Shown here one piece after another: positions 11,401 to 24,269 of a stretch of DNA of 64,000 nucleotides; position 1 is the stretch's first letter; each line of letters opens with the position of its first letter. The DNA comes from Bathymodiolus brooksi (taxonomy: Eukaryota; Mollusca; Bivalvia; Mytilida; Modiolidae): contig OY804580.1 in assembly GCA_963680875.1 (NCBI GenBank), forward strand, positions 96,005,353-96,069,352, given 5' to 3'. The translations under genes and the position numbers were made by a program. The notes below the pieces were generated by a model. That model made no database searches. It was not told where the DNA came from and saw nothing but the letters and a program-made list of their open reading frames with translations.

Positions 11401-12167
11401 GAGCAAAAATAAAAAAATCAATATCAGAAATTTTTTTTAAGAAATTGAAATCCGATGATAACGAAAAGATAAACAATTCATTAGGTTTAAAAATAGATAG
11501 TAATTTGAATATTAGAAATCATAATAATAAAATCATTGTTCCAAAAGAGCTGAAACTGAAGAATATCCAGAAAGAAATACGTAAACCAATTTCGCCAAAA
11601 TGTCAATTCAAATGGGATACAATTTATGAAAAGAAATTTAACTGGACATCAATTTGGTATATACTGAACAAGATTAAATGTAAACAAAGCATTATCCAGT
11701 TCCAATGGAAATGTTTGCATAACATTGTCTATTCAGAATATAGATTACAAAAAATGGGAAAATCAAATGGTCAATGTCATTTTTGTAAAAATGAAATAGA
11801 GTCCCTTATGCATTTGTTTTACAGGTGTCATAAAATTAAACATGTCTTAGATGAATTAAAACACATTTTTAATAGCATTTTTGAAAAAAATATAGTACTT
11901 GTTGAGGAAAACTTAATCATTGGGGTGTATGAGGGAGAAATAACTGAAAATCTACTTTTAATGAATTTAGTAATTTGTATATTAAAATGGGTAATTTGGA
12001 AAACAAGAAATTATATAAAATATAATAAAAGTACTTACAGGGAAGCAATAGTTATCACAAATCTCAAAAATGAACTCGGAAGTAATATACAAATGATGAT
12101 TAAGAACCCAGAAGTTCGAAACTTATATAATATTAGGAAATTACAGCTATTATTGGATACATTATGA
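8462..12167 (+). pseudogene. LINE ORF2 (Tx1/L1-like): endonuclease, reverse transcriptase, C-terminal zinc motif
   Basis: It starts at ATG 8462 (MSISIATININGLRDDKK) with the APE endonuclease motif VQETHC, then stops at 8606-8608. Another frame continues with LTGDFN, SRIDLIL and the SDHD motif to 9435. A further shift near 9445 leads to YFFNLER and the reverse transcriptase: KSPGLDGIINEFY, NWSPITLLNSDYKII, QKGFVAGRNISEN, DQQKAFDRMEW, RQGCPAAP and the active-site FADD. In-frame stops lie at 10254-10256 and 11400-11402. The C-terminus carries CHFCKNEIESLMHLFYRC. The NW-PI-LLN-DYKI and GFV-GR-I motifs fit the L1/Tx1 group. It is non-functional: at least two frameshifts and several stops. Confidence 0.85.
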
Positions 12168-12409
12168 ATTTAGTTGTATTAATAATTCCTTTCATTGTTT
12201 ACTGTGTAAAAATGTATGTTTATAAATTGAATATGAGAGATAAAATATGATTTATTTGCTTATGGTATTGTATTCTTACTACAACTGTACCAGTATTTAT
12301 TTATTTAATTATATTGTTCATTGTAAATATTTGTAAACCTTTGAGGTTTCCTGGCACCCAGAGGTAAATTGTTCACAGGTGTAATATAGATATAATAATA
12401 AAAAAAAAA
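12168..12409 (+). other. 3' UTR and A-rich tail of the Tx1-like LINE
   Basis: Follows the ORF2 stop. It ends in ATAATAATAAAAAAAAAAG near 12390-12409, an A-rich tail that marks the likely 3' end of the insertion. I could not identify a clear target-site duplication around 6908 and 12410. Confidence 0.55.
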
Positions 12410-14280
12410 GAAGATGTATACACCCAGAAAAAAAAAAAAATCCAAAAAAAAATCATGAAAACCTATGAAATCAATGTTCAGATATTTTTTTTTCTTTAAA
12501 TTAATAATACCCGAGATACAACATCTTAGACAACACAATGGCCAAAAGAAATGTACTATCGGGGAATTATATAATGCCCGCATATGATTGCTAGGCTATA
12601 TCTAGTAGCTGATGTCTAGTCTTAAAGGCACAACATTGTATTCGAACTCTCAGTTAACAGTGACCTAACCATTAGTAAATACTGTTGTGCTTTTTATCAA
12701 AATCCATTGCTTAATCATAACTATCTAGTAAATGAAAATTGAACCTATTCCTATATAATTAGGAATGGTGCTTAAGGGTAACACGGAGGCAACAATGACA
12801 TATCAAGGACAAAATCAGGCATTATCCAATACAAAATATCATTAATGTACTATCGTGACTATACCATTTATTATATTCAAGATCTTGACGTATTCCATAA
12901 GCTAACCAAAACCTAGGGTGCATGGTCGTATGGACCTGCAGATCGATGGACAAGGGTACTACTTGTACTTCTTTGTGTTAATGGTAATCAAAAATAATAA
13001 TGCTTATCGAAAAAATCCAATATCATAGGTGCATTATATTCTTCAGTAGAAACTTTACTTCATTGTCATCATCAATTAACTTTTAGTGTCGGTGAGATTT
13101 GCACTCCAGTCATTACGAAAGTCAATATCCATATGACGAGCACATCACAGTAACCACACAACAATCTCTGGTCACAATAATGCAACATTTAGGAAGTCTT
13201 ATATATTACCCTTTCTAACGTTTTTTTTTCGTTTTTTTTCTGAACTTTATAGTTTCTCCTTTTTCTGCTTTTGAGTTTTAATGTACATGTATAATATGCT
13301 ATTAAGATTTGAAAAAAAAACCAATATTCTGCCATATACGAACACAATATGTTTATCGTAAATATATATTTCTGTATGAGAATAAGTCGTGTTCTTTGCT
13401 TTTTTAAACACTTTTTATGGTGTAAATTGTATAAAAGTGATCAATTGCAGTTCATTATATCAGATTTTTTCAGTCGGCACTAAACAAGGCAACGATAGCA
13501 ATGTTAACCTTTATTATACGATCCGTTTTCCTTACTTTATTTCTCTAACGTTATTTCTTTTTTATTTTTGTAATTAAAAGTTGTATACAATTGGTATGTG
13601 TTGCATCTCTGCTAAGCACACGACAGTAAAGCATTAGAACAAAAACTGGTTGGCTCGGAATCATGATAATGTGTGAATCCCCATGTCTATCCGCGGAGCA
13701 GTGAGATGGCACTAACAATTCCAACTAAGTGTGTTAGTCTAGAACAAACCAGACAGCACCATTTTGAAATAAACTTAACTTCCTCTCGCCATGGTATAGC
13801 TGAAGAATTGTTCACTTGGCGGTAAGCAACGATCACTTTTCAGTTTTACTAATGATTAAGAATTTGTAAGTTAGAAAATTATCAGCTATTTTTCTATCTT
13901 ATTATGTTACCCAACATTTCACAATTTAAAGAACTGGGTAATGTATTGGCGTCAATAGATTCATGCATGCTATTTAATAATCAGTATTGTTCCAATGTTT
14001 TTAAAATGATGCTTTGTGTTTTTGCATTGTGGAGGAAAGCCATGTTTTTTATTCTCATTATGGTCCATGTTCATAAATTACTTGCAATAATCCATCAAGA
14101 TTAAACTTACATTCTAACACTCCAATGAATGGATACTGAAGTTCCGATATTAAATAATTATCTGTATGTAAATTGTAATATCATGGAAAATGTGGAAAAA
14201 CTTTAATATAATGACAATCTATCAAAATAATCATTAATCAGTTCTCAAAATCTGAACATGTGAATTTCATTTTGTGTCTA
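12410..14280. other. No gene recognised
   Basis: AT-rich sequence with homopolymer runs. A 24-base segment around 12530 (GACAACACAATGGCCAAAAG) recurs near 60720. The small frames at 13389-13577 and 13904-14104 have no recognisable motif. Confidence 0.6.
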
Positions 14281-14423
14281 TAATAAATATCAAGTTATTT
14301 TATTTCAATTCAATTCAATTTTCAATTCAAATATTTTATTGAATAAATGCATAAATACAATATCCAATGGGATTGCACATCAGGCATAGCCTATGTAAGT
14401 GCTCTCCCTCAATAACAAGTTAT
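14281..14423 (-). repeat. LINE 3' tail with TTGAA repeats
   Basis: On the minus strand it reads GAGGGAGAGCACTTACATAG, CTATGCCTGATGTGCAATCC, ATTCAATAAAATATTTGAATTG and then TTGAA repeats. This is the 3' end of an unidentified LINE with an AATAAA and a pentamer microsatellite tail. The same segment lies in both arms of the palindrome (49035-49185 and, inverted, 50715-50870). Confidence 0.6.
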
Positions 14424-14617
14424 TTTATTTGTCATGCTTTAAAAAAGTGTGCTCTGAGTAGTTAACCCAAAATGAAGTGCTATAATCTATGGACATTTGA
14501 TATTTTGTCTTAACGGTTATTTTAACATTAAATAATGTTAGCACATCAAAAACTTTTTCTAATGATGCATAATAATTTTGTCTAAAAAAAAAAAAACCCC
14601 AAAAACAGAAAAACATT

Positions 14618-14683
14618 CGGCGATTCGATCTTATGATGTTGATATTGGCAGTCATGTGTGCTAACCATTACGCCACCGCAACG
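14618..14683 (-). repeat. tRNA-derived SINE head, copy 2
   Basis: Same A box and B box arrangement as at 194-260; the B box reads GATCGAATC. It lies just inside the left edge of duplicated block B. Confidence 0.6.
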
Positions 14684-14854
14684 TGAATATTGTAATGGTA
14701 GAATTAAGCTATATATAAATGAAATTTACGTTATTACAATTATTCATCGGGAATTCACTTTGCGAAAAAGCTAAAATGAAATACATTTGTCGATTTCTCT
14801 TTCTGTCTATTACGGATGAAAACGGACAATAAAAAATGGCCGACGACGAGAAAT

Positions 14855-17800
14855 CGACCGTAATATTATTTTTTGATTGTAGATTTCATACTCACCACAC
14901 TCGGTAGGGAGGACAAACGTAGTCGTCGATAGCGTTATTTTTTTCTGTCGGAGTAGAAAAACCCGAATTTTCACCTTTTTCATTTCATTAGAAAAACACC
15001 TAAAATTTATTATTTCGTGATAAAAAATATATCAGATAAAACTTGAAAACTAGAACTTTATTAATTTGGTAGTTGTAAGCATTAAAAATATGATTGGGTA
15101 CTACTACTGAACGTCCAAAGTGAAGTCGTTTCGAGAAAATCGGACGCCATCTTGATTTATGTGTCAACGAACAGCCCATTTTCAAAAATAATTCCGGGAG
15201 CTATCCCTGGACCAATATTCTTCATGCATGGCTTAAAATTTGCAGAAAGTCTTCAATTTTACCAATCCGATTGTTAAGAATTTTTTAAAAGTCAAAATCG
15301 TAACGTAAAATATAAAAGTTTACAAACATTGTTTTAAACTCGTTTACCGCTTTTCCGCAAAAAGTTAACAGTCAGATATCAATAATCTGAACCTTCCTCT
15401 AAAGATATGCCGCCAAGGTTTCAATGGATAAGCAGTAATAGCTCCCGGAAATCATTGGATGTTCGGTCCATATTTTCTGACTTTGCAATCCGAGTTGAGC
15501 GGGAAGAGTTATCGGACGTTGTGTGGCGCACGACCGGGATGTATGTCTTCCGCCATCTTGGCCAGGACAATTTCAGAGTTGTACCAAAGAAAAATGGAAT
15601 TTACCGACGTATTGTTCTACCAATTGATACAATAATTATCTAGCATTGATGTATTCAGACCACGGAGGTCAATCATGCACGGTAAGTAACAAAACTTCTT
15701 CTAAAATATAGTTTTATTCTCAAAAGAAATATCGTTTTCAACCGGATCAAATGGGGGTTAATTTTGAAAACAAAAGATGCACAAAAATCGCACAGAAACT
15801 TTACACGAACTGAATAAGTATATATCTTTGCTTCGATAAATGGAAAAGAGATGGGATTTAATTCACGATTTTATTATTTTACTCGAAAATGGCGAAAACG
15901 GCAAGCATCAATATAAAGTTGTCAAATTCTCCCAATCTATAAATAACTTTATCCAAGCAGAGCTTTGGTGACGTAATCATGGCTGTTCGGAAATTATCGG
16001 GATTTATTAATACATCTATATAAAGGAGTTGTTCCGGTATTCTTTGATATTTTTAGAAAAGGGGGGATCTTTTGTGAAATGTTCAAGATTTTTTATATTT
16101 TTTGGTTTTAAATGAAATTTGTCTACATGAAAACTTTTTATGCATTTCTCATTAAGTTCCTAGTGTATATTGTAGCAATACATAGGACAATTGTTTTTAA
16201 ATACTAAAGTAGTAACATGAATTTCCATGCAACATTTTTGAAACAATTTATTTAAATTGTTATAAAATATAATTATTAAGTTTCAGTGCTATTAGGGAAG
16301 CTTTATGAAATATATGCTTAATGCATACATTACAGTATGTGAATGTATTAACATTCTGGCTATATACAATGTAATCAGTGGCAGTGCATGTGATATGCTA
16401 AGTTTAATTAATTACATTTTTTTCATTACACCATTACTGTGTGCAAACTTGTTTGGTATGACAGAACATTTATGATGCATGCAGCAAACATTTCTGGAAT
16501 AATGCTATTTTTCATATAGAATCTATTTGCCACCAAGCATATATGCATAAAGATAATTTATAGTTGGAAGAGTGCATTGTATTAAAGGTTTTTTCATTTG
16601 TACATGTATGATAAACTATTTCTGGAAAAGATAAATTATTTTTATTCTGTATAACATATTTTAAATGTTTATTTTTATTTTACAGGTGTGATCGTGGCAT
16701 CTCAGTAGATCATTAAGAGTTTTAAATCATTAAAATGACACTTCTGAAAGTTGATGCTGTTGATTATGATTCAGTTAATCAAATATGCATAGGATCACAA
16801 AACACACAATTTAAAGAAGTCACAAAGATTTCATTTGTAATAAGTTGGTCATGAAGTGGGACACAGCACTATTTGTAGTTGTCAAATGTAAAATTATAGT
16901 ATATAAAGGAAAAGAGAGTGACATTGAAGACTGTTATGAATTAAGATAATAGTAGAAGATAACAGTTTATTGATTTGTGACAATAAAAATGATAACTTTG
17001 AAAATTTGGGACTTTCTAATCGCATGAACTGTTAGCTTAAATCAGCTAAAATTGTCAAATTTGAGGTTTTTCTCAGACAAAAAAATGAAAATAATGTATA
17101 AAATGTGCTAATTAAATGTTTAAAAGATAAAATAACTTCAAGGCTGGCTTATAAATTGTACAGAGAACATATCTGATAATCCAAATAAGACTTTTCATGG
17201 AATACGGGGCCATAATTGAAATATTATTTTTACTAAATTTCCAGGTAGAGGGCTAATGAACCAGGACATAGTTCATACCAGTGTCAGAATTGGGGTTGCT
17301 GATAGTTTTCACCTTGTAGTATACAGTTATAGGATCAAAATAATACCAAACACTTGAACATTTAATATTATAATATTTGACAATTATTGAAATTGTATCA
17401 ATTTCGGGAATTATCTGAAATTTTGATTGAACAAAGAAAATTGACCTTTTCAATGGAAAAAATGGCAGTTTTTACACAAACTGTAATAATAACTTCATTG
17501 ATGTATGGATATTGAGGTTGTTTACCATAAAAATATCAATTTGAGCATACAAAATATAATTAATTTCCTAAAATAGCTTATTTTTACACTTTACGGAGCT
17601 CAAAATATTAAGCTGCGGCATATATAATTCTGGCACTACAGACTTTGAGAATTTTTTTTCCTGATAAATATAGGTGTTCCCTGTTAGAGGGTTCTTTTCC
17701 CTACCAAAATCAGTATTCAGAAAAATTCTAGTACTTTTTTCAGATTTTTTATAACCAAAAACTTGATTTTTCGAATAAAATTTGACGTTAAAATTATGGA

Positions 17801-18710
17801 GGCCTGCGCAAAGGAAATAATATTAAAAAAATATATATATTAATTGAATAAATGATATTCTTGATATTTTTACCTAGAGACTGGGCACTTTGTGGACAGT
17901 GCTGCATGTTTCAGCCTTGCAAGTTAAAGGTTTTTGAAGATATTTGACCACAAACCTGGTAGTTTGAACAAGCAGACAGCTGACACATAAATTAAAAAAA
18001 CTAAGTCCAAAGGCTATTTTCAATGTTTTAAATTCTGTGACATTTTTTTCATATAACACCTACAGGTGTGTATAATACCTCTTTTTGAAGCATAAGGGGG
18101 ATACATTACTATAGAAGAAAGCATGATAACCTATTAGGTAGTGAAAATAATATATTTTGGTCCAAAAATGTCATTTTTTTTAACATTTTTCCAAAAAACA
18201 GAAAATCGACCACTTTTGGCTCACCGAAAAGGCCATAACTTTTGAACAGCTCAACAGATTTTAATAATTTTTGTACCAAAATTTCCCATTTTGTATGTAC
18301 TGTCATATTAAACTATAATTGGATGATTTATTAGCATTTCAATTTTTGGCTTGACCACCCTACACTCGGGTACCAACACAAAAATTAAATGAGATATGTG
18401 TTCATGTATATTAAACATCATACTAAAATATGCCGTTGGTACCTGCTTGTGATTATACTGAAAATTGACATTAAATACACATTTCTTGTTAGATTTCATA
18501 TATTTTCACGAAACGATAGACTTTTCATTGACTAGTGTGACGTAATCGCACGTGCAAATATGGAAAATTGTTACCAAAATAGTATTTGGGGTAAAGGTAT
18601 TATAAAATCCATATCCCTAATAAGATACACGCTTAGAATATGATAGCCTTCTAAACGTCCAGTTAGTGAAATACAAATGAATCATTTTCATTAAAAAAAA
18701 ATATAACATT
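14855..18710. other. 3,856-base segment present only in block B
   Basis: Copy A reads straight through at 453-454. The extra segment begins CGACCGTAATATTA and ends AAATATAACATT. The only shared bases at the junctions are TC, so either a 2-base target duplication or a microhomology deletion in copy A would explain it. No inverted ends are visible. Inside are exon-like signals: a donor CACG/GTAAGTAAC near 15680, an acceptor TTATTTTACAG near 16685 (plus strand), and a donor-like GTGAGTATGA on the minus strand near 14895. The 78-codon frame at 15407-15643 resembles no family I know. Confidence 0.7.
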
Positions 18711-18951
18711 CTGCGACATCCGAAAATCAAATTTATGTCTAAAATGCTTCCATCTTTAGTGTGGCCATCAAGGCCAATATCAGATAATATTTTCCATTTC
18801 TTTTCTGTTACCATTATTTATATGGCAGCTATCACATAATTGAATCAATTTTTTGTCTGAAATGATCAAAATACGCTTACCTTTGAAAGACTGAACTGTT
18901 ATGGTAACGCACTATCCGACCTGGCGTGTCACAAGTAATATTCAGAATACC

Positions 18952-19030
18952 TTTAATTTCGTGTATGTGCTGATATACTGATCGAGGGCGTGCCCGAGAT
19001 CAGTTTATCTGCGCATACACGAAATTAAAA
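18952..19030. repeat. Hairpin upstream of recombinase, copy B
   Basis: Same inverted repeat as at 673-752, with one arm substitution (GATATACTG for GATAAACTG), at the same distance from the recombinase ATG. Confidence 0.7.
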
Positions 19031-19199
19031 GTACTCTAAATGTTTTGTATCATAACCAATCAAACGGAAGCAAATGTGTGATTGACGTCTGTCGCACTTG
19101 ACCAACTTTTGAGAAGACTGATCTTGGTCACGTACGCCAGCAGTCAGTGACGTTGGAAAAAGTTTTTAATAGAACACGTGGTTAACATCAAAACGTAAA

Positions 19200-21061
19200 A
19201 TGGCAGCGATGACGGAGGACGATATTTTGAACGATGATTTAGATTTTATTCTATCACAGGTGGCAGAGGAAATGGAGAACGAATACAAATGTGAGCAAGA
19301 TTTGAATAACTTAACAATTTCACAGTGTATCACCAGTTACTTTGACGACGATGATTTGAATGACTTAACATTTGATGTTGGTTATCATTTTGACACTAAC
19401 ATGACTGAGTCGTCGGAACTTGAGTTGGAAAGCGACAATTCCGACCGTGAAAAACAACAACCTGAACAGAAAAGATTCGGAGACCCAGTTGGTCAGAGTG
19501 AAATAGACGCGCTTCTCGACTCGCAGAAAAATAAGAACACGGAAAAGAACACGAAATGGGCCATTGAAGTTTTGAACAAATGGCGAGAGGTGAGAACTTA
19601 CAATAATACGATTCCACCGCTTGATGAAATGGATGCAGAGACAATGAACTTGTGTCTACAAAAGTTCGTGATTGAAGTGAGAAAGCAAGATGGACAAGAA
19701 TATCCACCTAGATCTTTGTATTATATTATTTGTGGACTTCTGCGCTTTCTTCGAGATCGTGACATTTACGATAAGAATTTTTTGGATGAAAATGACAGTA
19801 GATTTGCAGTGTGGCGAAAAGTATTAGATGCCAAGATGAAAGAGTTGTTGTCCCGCGGCTTTGGAACGAAAGTAAAACAAGCCGATCCAATACTTCCAAA
19901 AGATGAAGAAAAGATATGGGAGGCTCAAGTGTTCGGAATGCATTCAGCGCAGAGTTTACAATATACAGTCTTTTTCTACAATTGCAAACTATTTGGTCTC
20001 CGTGCTTTCGATGAACACAGAAGTCGTGAGTGTGAACAGTTTGAAATCGGAAGTGATAATCACAGGAAATACGTACATTTCATAGGGAGAAGTAACAAAA
20101 CATTCAAAGGAGGAATAAAACAAATGCAATTACAGAACAAAGACATTAAAAACACTATTGCACTGATGGTAAGTTTAGATTTTTTCTTTAATTTTGAATT
20201 TTGGTGTTTAACGCCACTTTCAGCTATATCATGGCGACCAGTTTTAGTGGTGGGGGAAGCCGGAGAGAACCACCGACCCTGGGAAAGCAACTGGTAAACT
20301 TTATCACTTGCGACTGCGAGTCGAGGTAATATTGATGCGGCACACACATGACACAACTTTTTCTGAAAAAATATTGATTTTTACAAAATTTTAGAAAAAG
20401 GGAACAGTTTTTCATTTTATTTTTAAAGAAAATGGAAAATCTGAGGCGTTTTTTCAGCATTTTTGAAGTGCGAGGCGGCAATTTGTTTTTTTAATTTACA
20501 TTCTGGAAAAAGTTGAGCGTTCGAATATTTTATTTATTATTAGTTTCCTATTTTTCAGGTACAAGGTGTATTGCTGACTATTATGAAAAGTACTTAACTG
20601 CACTTGGTAATCGAGGATATTTTTACCGCAGACCTTTAGCTGGAGGAATTGTTCGATATTGTGAACAAGTTGTAGGCGTAAACAAAATTAAAGGGCTAAT
20701 GAAAGAGATCACTACAAAGACTGGTTTACAAGGAAACTACACTAATCACTCGGGTAAAAGAATTTGTGCGACGCAGCTTTACATCGCAGGCATCACAGAA
20801 CAGGAAATCATGGCTCGCACCGGACACCGTACAGAAACTGCAGTGCGGAAATATAAACGGTCGTCAAGTAAAATTCACGAGGAAGTGTCACAGGTGTTAA
20901 ACCCTCCGTCAAAAGTTGTGAAATCGGAAAATAACAGCAAATTTGAGTCAATGGAGGCTTGTTCAAGCGTCATTACAGATAAGAAAGTGCCGCTTTCTGC
21001 TTTGAAAGATATCACGAATTTGGAGAAATCAGTTTTTAACAACTGCGTGTTCAACTTTTAA
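19200..21061 (+). CDS. Crypton-like tyrosine recombinase, copy B
   Basis: Exon 1 (19200-20168) encodes 323 residues: an acidic leader, then the N-terminal half of a Crypton/DUF3504-type recombinase. Exon 2 (20559-21061) encodes the catalytic half, with NHSGKR, RTGHR and the tyrosine in VRKYKR, then a Lys/Ser-rich tail. No premature stop is seen in either exon. One oddity: the consensus donor GTAAGT leaves phase 0, while exon 2 needs one carried base. The weaker GT four bases downstream (20173) would join in frame. The start is the first ATG after a stop-rich leader; an in-frame ATG (MAAM) lies three codons on. A polyadenylation signal follows at 21334. Catalytic arginine and lysine assignments are inferred. 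It may be a decaying transposase or a transcribed remnant. Confidence 0.75.
20203..20333 (+). repeat. GTTTAACGCC-type dispersed repeat in recombinase intron, copy B
   Basis: Same insertion as at 1902-2032, at the same intron position, so it predates the block duplication. Confidence 0.7.
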
Positions 21062-21303
21062 TCTGTCAAAAGTATTCGGAAATGTAAAAAAAATCACTAT
21101 ATAATCAACCGAAACCATATTTTTTTCAAAAAATTATTGTGAAGTCATTTCTGGATAAATTTTAACATATTTTACACCAAAACATTCGGAATTGTTTAAA
21201 ATCTATCCAGAAATGACTTCATAATAATTTTGTGAAAAAATATGGTTTTGGTTGATTATATAGGGATTTTTTTACATTTCCGAATACTTTTGACAGATGA
21301 CTG
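21062..21303. mobile_element. Palindromic mariner-like MITE, copy B
   Basis: Copy of the element at 2761-3003, at the same place after the recombinase stop, with a few base differences. Confidence 0.75.
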
Positions 21304-21333
21304 TACATGTGATACACAAATTTGTCATATTTG

Positions 21334-21339
21334 AATAAA
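21334..21339 (+). promoter_or_regulatory. Polyadenylation signal AATAAA after recombinase, copy B
   Basis: Canonical AATAAA in the context matching 3034-3039. Confidence 0.5.
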
Positions 21340-22669
21340 GAAAATTGTTGAGTAGAGTTAAAGAATTTTCATGTGTTTTTATTTCATCTGCATGAACAAA
21401 CAGTGGGGATCACTTTGTCAGTCTTTTTGCTTGTTTTATAGTTTTTTCAGTGTCAGATTTAAGAAAGCTTGCACTTAGTACCACTTTGCACCCAAAATCA
21501 CTTGTCAAAAAATTACAGTGTGTACCAATTGACCAAAAAAAGTTACAATGTGTTTATTTCTGTGTTCCATCAAAATTAGGTCACAGTTAAAGCACACTAA
21601 ATAGAACATGCTTTGCCCAAAAATAGCTATCTTGACTCCACCTCCTGTATGGTTATCTTCATTTAGAAAATACTAAAGATCAAAGGAAAACAACTGGGTT
21701 GTGATACAATTAAAAGATAAAGTATGACATCCAATGGGTTTTCCGTTGGATATTTACAACTATTGTGAAAATTCTCATTTCTTTCAATTTAAGATTTCAG
21801 AAAATCTAACTGGAAGGTAAAAACGAAAGTAGATCTTATGTTGCAATGAAAAGAATATAAATAGACAATAATTAATATTTATTTGCAGTATTATCATAGT
21901 AGAGTAAATACAAGAAGCTTTATTATTGTTTCTACGTGACTAATCTAAATTTGTGTGTCATATTTCAATATTAATTTAGATCTTTCAATTCATAAAATAG
22001 AGATGAGACAAATACGTCTAGAAATAGACATTTAGAATGGATGCAGAGTCGTTGGGGTCTGGGATAAGGGGCTATATTGCTCCTCCACACTGAAAAGTGT
22101 GGGAACTATGTTGTTTGTATTGAATTCCAACTTTTTTTTCGTAAAATCTAAGAAAGAGCAAAAATGTTTAAAATGATAGGCACTGTAAATCCAACTACCA
22201 TACTATCACGACCACGCCGGCCCCTCTCAATTTCGACAAGTAACGGATTGATTACCGTGCCCTTATGATCGACAATCGTTAATGTACGGTTTACTACTAA
22301 GTAGAAATTCCGTTATTATACAGCTTGTATTTCCTTATAATTGTTTTGTACATTCCTTGTTAACATTAACAATTAATGCTAACAAGGAAACTACAAAACT
22401 AGGAATTCCTAGTGGTCATATTTATATTGAAACATTTTCCATTCAACGGACCCTCAACGGCCAATCCGAACAATATTCCAGATTTTCGTCATGTTGTTCT
22501 ATGCGTCTTATCGTTCTTGTTTGTAGGTATTTTGGATTTCCGGAAATGGAAAGCAAGTGTCACGCGTCCTGAACACTTCCAAAATCCAATCATAAAATCG
22601 GGGGAAAAAATACGCACAATCCATATCCCTATCACATATACAAGACCCATTTTGGGAAAGAGAAATATT

Positions 22670-23240
22670 TACAAATTAATAATTTTAAAATTCGACAGTC
22701 TATATGTAAGATAAGATTCAGTGCTCATTCCTTAAATATTGAAACTGGCATATATAAGAACATTATAAGATCAGAAAGAAAATGCACAAATTGTTCTAAG
22801 GGAGATATTGAAGATGAGAAACATTTGATTGTCGACTGTCCCTTATATGAAAATATTAGAGTAAAATTTTTTGATAAAGTTATTGACTTATGTCCAAATT
22901 TTAGTTACATGGACACATCATTAAAATTTGTCTGGCTATTTACAAATGAACATAAACAAGTTTTAAAAAAAATTAGGTAGCTTTATTGAAGAATGTTTTT
23001 TGCTGCGAGGACACAACTGATCATATAGATATCATTAGGTTAAATGTTATATTAAATGTGAATTGATTTATGGTGGTATTTGATAGGCTCTGATCTGGCC
23101 GTGCAGTCACTGAACATAAATATGTTTTCCTTTTTTGTGTGTGTGTGTTTACATGTATCTTTGTATGTCTCCAATCATTTCAATCATTGTATTAAATTGT
23201 TTGCCCCTTGTGAGACCTTAATTGGCAATAAAAAATTCTT
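22670..23240 (+). pseudogene. LINE ORF2 C-terminal end and 3' tail, copy B
   Basis: Copy of 4375-4960 within block B. It keeps the CTNCSKGDIEDEKH segment and the TTTGCCCCTTGTGAGACC tail, and has small indels downstream. Confidence 0.7.
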
Positions 23241-23309
23241 ATTCTTATTATACTAGAGATGACCGCACAATCTCCTGACTTGGTACAATTTCTTTAACGT
23301 GCAAAGAGT

Positions 23310-23485
23310 GTGACACCCATTTACCTCCCGGTGTCTTTATGTGGGGGTAATGTATTTGATTCACCCTAGCAAAAAGCGGTTGTATGTAACCACACAGCGG
23401 AGAAACCGTAGTACATGTATGTCCTACTTGTAAACACGATGCATAGCTGAAATACTGCTAAAGTTGTCGTTAAACACCAAAACCT
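23310..23485 (-). repeat. GTTTAACGCC-type dispersed repeat, inverted
   Basis: Plus-strand CATAGCTGAAATACTG and TTGTCGTTAAACACC are the reverse complement of the head of the family at 5160 and 57551. It lies just outside the right edge of duplicated block B. Confidence 0.6.
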
Positions 23486-24086
23486 ACTTGTAGATGAAAT
23501 CCACCCAGTAGGTACATACAATACATTTTTATAGCATTTGAATGGTTTTTAATACTTACCAGGTATATTCTAGTAAGTTTTGTTTTTTTTAATAATATAC
23601 TACTTTATTGTTTGACTCGCCTGTTAACAAAACACCTTAGGTGCCCAGGTAAGCAAAAATAATCTAAGGTTCCCTGTTTTACAATAGATCTCTTATCCAG
23701 GGTTAATAGACATTTACGGAAAGTGTATGACTATGAATCCTAGTACGAATACGAGCACTACTTCGACAGGAAATATACAGGGATGGTCTCAAAAGAAATA
23801 AACAAAAACTTTTGAAGTCGTTGGCTAATCTTGTTCTCGTAATTTTGAATTTTATATTGCGACAATCGTTGGTGACTTTGCATCATTTCGTTACTGCGCG
23901 TTATTTTTATGAATGGAATTTTTTCCTGGCCAGCTAAAGCGTATTAATCTTATTCTCTAGATTTCGATATATGGCTCTCCTTTCTATCGTTATCTTTAGG
24001 AATGATTTTATCCAATCATAGGTCGTCAAATAAATACAACATCGTACAATAATACACTCTAGACAACAGATCGCTAGGAAACCAGA

Positions 24087-24266
24087 ATGTTTAAACTAAA
24101 TCGCCTCATATCGGAATACCGGATTAAAGTTGAACACGCAATATGTGAACTTAAATGTTACAAGGTGATGGGAACACGTTGGAGGCATCTTCGAACAAAG
24201 CTTAAGAATTTAGTCAAAATATGTGCAGGATTTGTTAATCGTCGAAAAACATTGTTCAACGATTAA
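24087..24266 (+). pseudogene. Harbinger-type (DDE_Tnp_4) transposase, C-terminal fragment
   Basis: A 59-residue frame reads LISEYRIKVEHAICELKCYK, then GTRWRHLRTKL and ICAGFVNRRKTLF. The arrangement RIKVEHAI-LK-(Y/F)K-(L/M)G-RWRH-----(V/I)-ICA-LVNRR is the hallmark C-terminal end of PIF/Harbinger transposases, including the glutamate region after the DDE core. The rest of the transposase is absent; 23760-24086 shows no recognisable remainder. The LINE sequence begins a few bases after its stop, so that junction may mark the LINE's 5'-truncated insertion point. Confidence 0.75.
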
Positions 24267-24269
24267 ATA

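Larger units (their letters stand above)
14424..23294. repeat. Duplicated block, copy B, with 3.86 kb extra segment
   Basis: Same order of parts as copy A, with scattered substitutions and small indels. It differs by a 3,856-base segment at 14855-18710 and by lacking copy A's 23-base coding deletion. Its left flank (14281-14423) is a LINE tail that also flanks the homologous piece in the 47-52 kb palindrome, so this junction existed before at least one copying event. Confidence 0.9.

Noticed and set aside
15407..15643. 78-residue protein
   Set aside because: No recognised family, no conserved copy in the window; could be part of an untranslated exon.
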